From the NCBI GenBank assembly GCA_031294825.1, contig JAUMPM010000065.1, positions 1 through 36,090 of the forward strand: 36,090 nucleotides of DNA. Reading direction: 5' to 3'. Under the pieces are notes generated by a model. It saw only the letters and a list, made by a program, of their open reading frames with translations, was not told the origin of the DNA and ran no database searches. The DNA is from Collinsella sp. Its GTDB lineage: Bacteria > Actinomycetota > Coriobacteriia > Coriobacteriales > Coriobacteriaceae. The translations under genes were made by a program, and so were the position numbers. This document shows positions 34,165-36,090 of this stretch, piece after piece (the first letter of the stretch is position 1; every line of letters begins with the position of its first letter).

Positions 34165-36076
34165 GGCAACGACCGCCGAGCGCGCGCTCAACCGCAAGGG
34201 CGGCACCATGTCGCGCCTCATCAAGACGCTTTTTGGCTTCTACCCCGTGCTTTTGCCCCTCGTCGTCGCCGGCGTGGTGCTCTGCGCCATCATCAACTCC
34301 ATCGGCGCGACCTTCCTTCAGAGCGCCCTGCAGATTATTAGCGACTCGTGGCAGTCGGGCGATTGGGAAGTCGCGCAGCCCAAGATCGCACAGCTCGTGA
34401 CCACCCTCGCCTGCATCTACGGCGTCGGCATCCTGTCCTCACTGTTCTGGAACCGCGCCATGGCCATCGTCACGCAGGGCTCGCTGGAGAAACTGCGCGA
34501 GAAGATGTTCAACCGCATGCAGGACCTGCCGATCCGCTACTTCGACACGCACCAGCGCGGCGACATCATGAGCCACTACACCAACGACATCGATACGCTG
34601 CGCCAGATGATCAGCCAGTCGCTGCCCAACCTGCTCATGACGGTCATCGTCATCGCCACGGTGTTCTTTATCATGCTGTACTACAGCGTGTGGATGTGCC
34701 TGGTCATTGTGGCAGGCGTCGCCTTTATGACCTTTATGACCAAGCTGCTCGGCTCCAACTCCGCGCGTTTCTTTATTGCGCAGCAGACCGAACTCGGCGT
34801 GGTCGAGGGCCATATCGAGGAAGTCATGAACGGCCAGAAGGTCGTCAAGGCATTCTGCCACGAGTCTGCCGCCGAGGCCGATTTTGACGAGCGCAACGAA
34901 AAGCTCTTCGAGGTCTCGCAGAAGGCCAACATGTACGCCAACATCCTCATGCCCATCCTTATGAACCTGGGCAATCTGCTCTACGTGCTGGTCGCACTGG
35001 CAGGCGGCATTTTCCTGGCGCTGGGCGTGCCCAACCTGAGCATCTCGGGCATGGCGCTGTCCATCGCCGTCGTGGTGCCGTTCCTCAACATGACCAAGCA
35101 GTTCTGCGGACAGATCGGTCAGATCTCGCAGCAGATCAACGCCGTGGTCATGGGCCTCGCCGGCGCCGACCGCATCTTTGAGCTCATCGACGAGGAGCCC
35201 GAAGCCGACGAAGGCTATGTGACGCTCGTCAATGCGCAGGTGAACCCCGATACCTGGCAGCTCGAGGAGGCCGACCACCATACCGGCATGTGGGCATGGA
35301 AACATCCGCACCGCGCAACCGGCGAGATCGAGTACGTGCCACTGCGCGGCGACCTGGTCATGGACAACGTCGACTTTGGCTACACGCCCGACCACGAGGT
35401 GCTGCACGGCGTGTCCGTGTTTGCCAAGCCGGGCCAGAAGGTCGCGTTTGTCGGCGCCACCGGTGCGGGCAAGACGACCATCACCAACCTCATCAACCGC
35501 TTCTACGACATCGCCGACGGCAAGATTCGCTACGACGGCATCAACGTCAACAAGATCCGCAAGGCCGATCTGCGCCGCTCGCTGGGCGTGGTACTGCAGG
35601 ACGTGAACCTGTTCACCGGCACCGTGATGGATAACATCCGCTACGGCAATCTGGACGCCACCGACGAGGAGTGCATCGCGGCGGCCAAGCTCGCGGGCGC
35701 GGACGACTTTATCACCCGCCTGCCCGACGGCTACGACACCATGCTCACCGGCAACGGCGCCCAGCTGTCGCAGGGCCAGCGCCAGTTGATCTCGATTGCA
35801 CGCGCCGCCGTCGCCGATCCGCCGGCAATGATCCTGGACGAGGCCACGAGCTCCATCGACACTCGCACCGAGGCCATCGTGCAAGCGGGCATGGACAAGC
35901 TCATGGAGGGCCGCACGACGTTTGTCATCGCACACCGCCTGTCCACCGTGCGCAACTCCGACGCGATCATCTGTCTGGACCACGGCCGCATCATCGAGCG
36001 CGGCAACCACGACGAGCTGATCGCCAAGCGCGGATATTACTACCAGCTGTACACGGGTGCATTTGAGCTCGAGTAG
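34157..36076 (+). CDS. ABC exporter half-transporter, catalytic subunit
   Basis: 639 aa: six-helix membrane domain (about 28-325), then ATPase. Walker A GATGAGKTT (433-441), Walker B ILDEATSS with Glu562, and switch His593 are canonical. The signature is LSQGQ (537-541), a non-standard form that is paired with the degenerate Walker site of the partner in heterodimeric exporters. A 40-residue linker (about 352-395) joins the domains and is longer than usual. The gene ends 14 bases before the window end. Confidence 0.93.
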   Translation: MSKATTAERALNRKGGTMSRLIKTLFGFYPVLLPLVVAGVVLCAIINSIGATFLQSALQIISDSWQSGDWEVAQPKIAQLVTTLACIYGVGILSSLFWNRAMAIVTQGSLEKLREKMFNRMQDLPIRYFDTHQRGDIMSHYTNDIDTLRQMISQSLPNLLMTVIVIATVFFIMLYYSVWMCLVIVAGVAFMTFMTKLLGSNSARFFIAQQTELGVVEGHIEEVMNGQKVVKAFCHESAAEADFDERNEKLFEVSQKANMYANILMPILMNLGNLLYVLVALAGGIFLALGVPNLSISGMALSIAVVVPFLNMTKQFCGQIGQISQQINAVVMGLAGADRIFELIDEEPEADEGYVTLVNAQVNPDTWQLEEADHHTGMWAWKHPHRATGEIEYVPLRGDLVMDNVDFGYTPDHEVLHGVSVFAKPGQKVAFVGATGAGKTTITNLINRFYDIADGKIRYDGINVNKIRKADLRRSLGVVLQDVNLFTGTVMDNIRYGNLDATDEECIAAAKLAGADDFITRLPDGYDTMLTGNGAQLSQGQRQLISIARAAVADPPAMILDEATSSIDTRTEAIVQAGMDKLMEGRTTFVIAHRLSTVRNSDAIICLDHGRIIERGNHDELIAKRGYYYQLYTGAFELE

Positions 36077-36090
36077 GACCGGTTACTGAC

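Overview
The window looks like a chromosomal segment of a high-GC anaerobic actinobacterium. My best guess is class Coriobacteriia, most like Collinsella; this rests on gene content, codon bias and intergenic repeat style, since no rRNA gene is visible to prove it. From the left end to about 28.4 kb nearly every gene is on the minus strand. The right end is mostly on the plus strand.

Region 1 (1-7.4 kb). The first 320 bases hold no gene but look, on the minus strand, like the leader of an rRNA operon lying off the left edge. Then come a phosphohexomutase, a DtxR/MntR-type regulator followed by a homocysteine S-methyltransferase, a divergent peptidase T, an LCP (LytR-CpsA-Psr) cell-wall protein and murA.

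Region 2 (7.5-21.6 kb). Read on the minus strand this is an ancestral block: prfA, prmC, tsaC, glpK, upp, then the F1Fo ATP synthase operon (atpI-like, B, E, F, H, A, G, D, C), then murA. Apart from glpK, much of this order is shared with Bacillus. A HigBA-like toxin-antitoxin pair lies between prmC and tsaC. PrmC carries a large acidic insertion, TsaC has a smaller one, and AtpF has a signal-peptide-like N terminus.

Region 3 (21.8-28.4 kb). An amino-acid ABC importer (lipoprotein, permease, ATPase) is followed by an M20 peptidase, suggesting uptake and breakdown of peptides or amino acids. Upstream are an aldose-1-epimerase-like protein and an unrecognised acidic single-pass membrane protein.

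Region 4 (28.6-36.1 kb). An MFS exporter and a low-molecular-weight protein phosphatase lie on the plus strand. A pyridoxamine-type kinase and a small TIGR04076-like Cys protein lie on the minus strand. Last is a MarR-type regulator overlapping two half-ABC exporters with the asymmetric motifs of a heterodimeric pump.

The most unusual material is between genes. A structured element of about 115-160 bp occurs three times (4749-4911, 20409-20554, 26368-26498), each time directly after the stop codon of a minus-strand gene, with a partial fourth copy at 31714-31754. Two copies are 113/115 identical. The third keeps the nested stem-loop plan while its stem sequences are different. Several other long perfect palindromes and a set of 11-bp tandem repeats also lie between genes. 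No tRNA, CRISPR array, transposase or phage gene was found.
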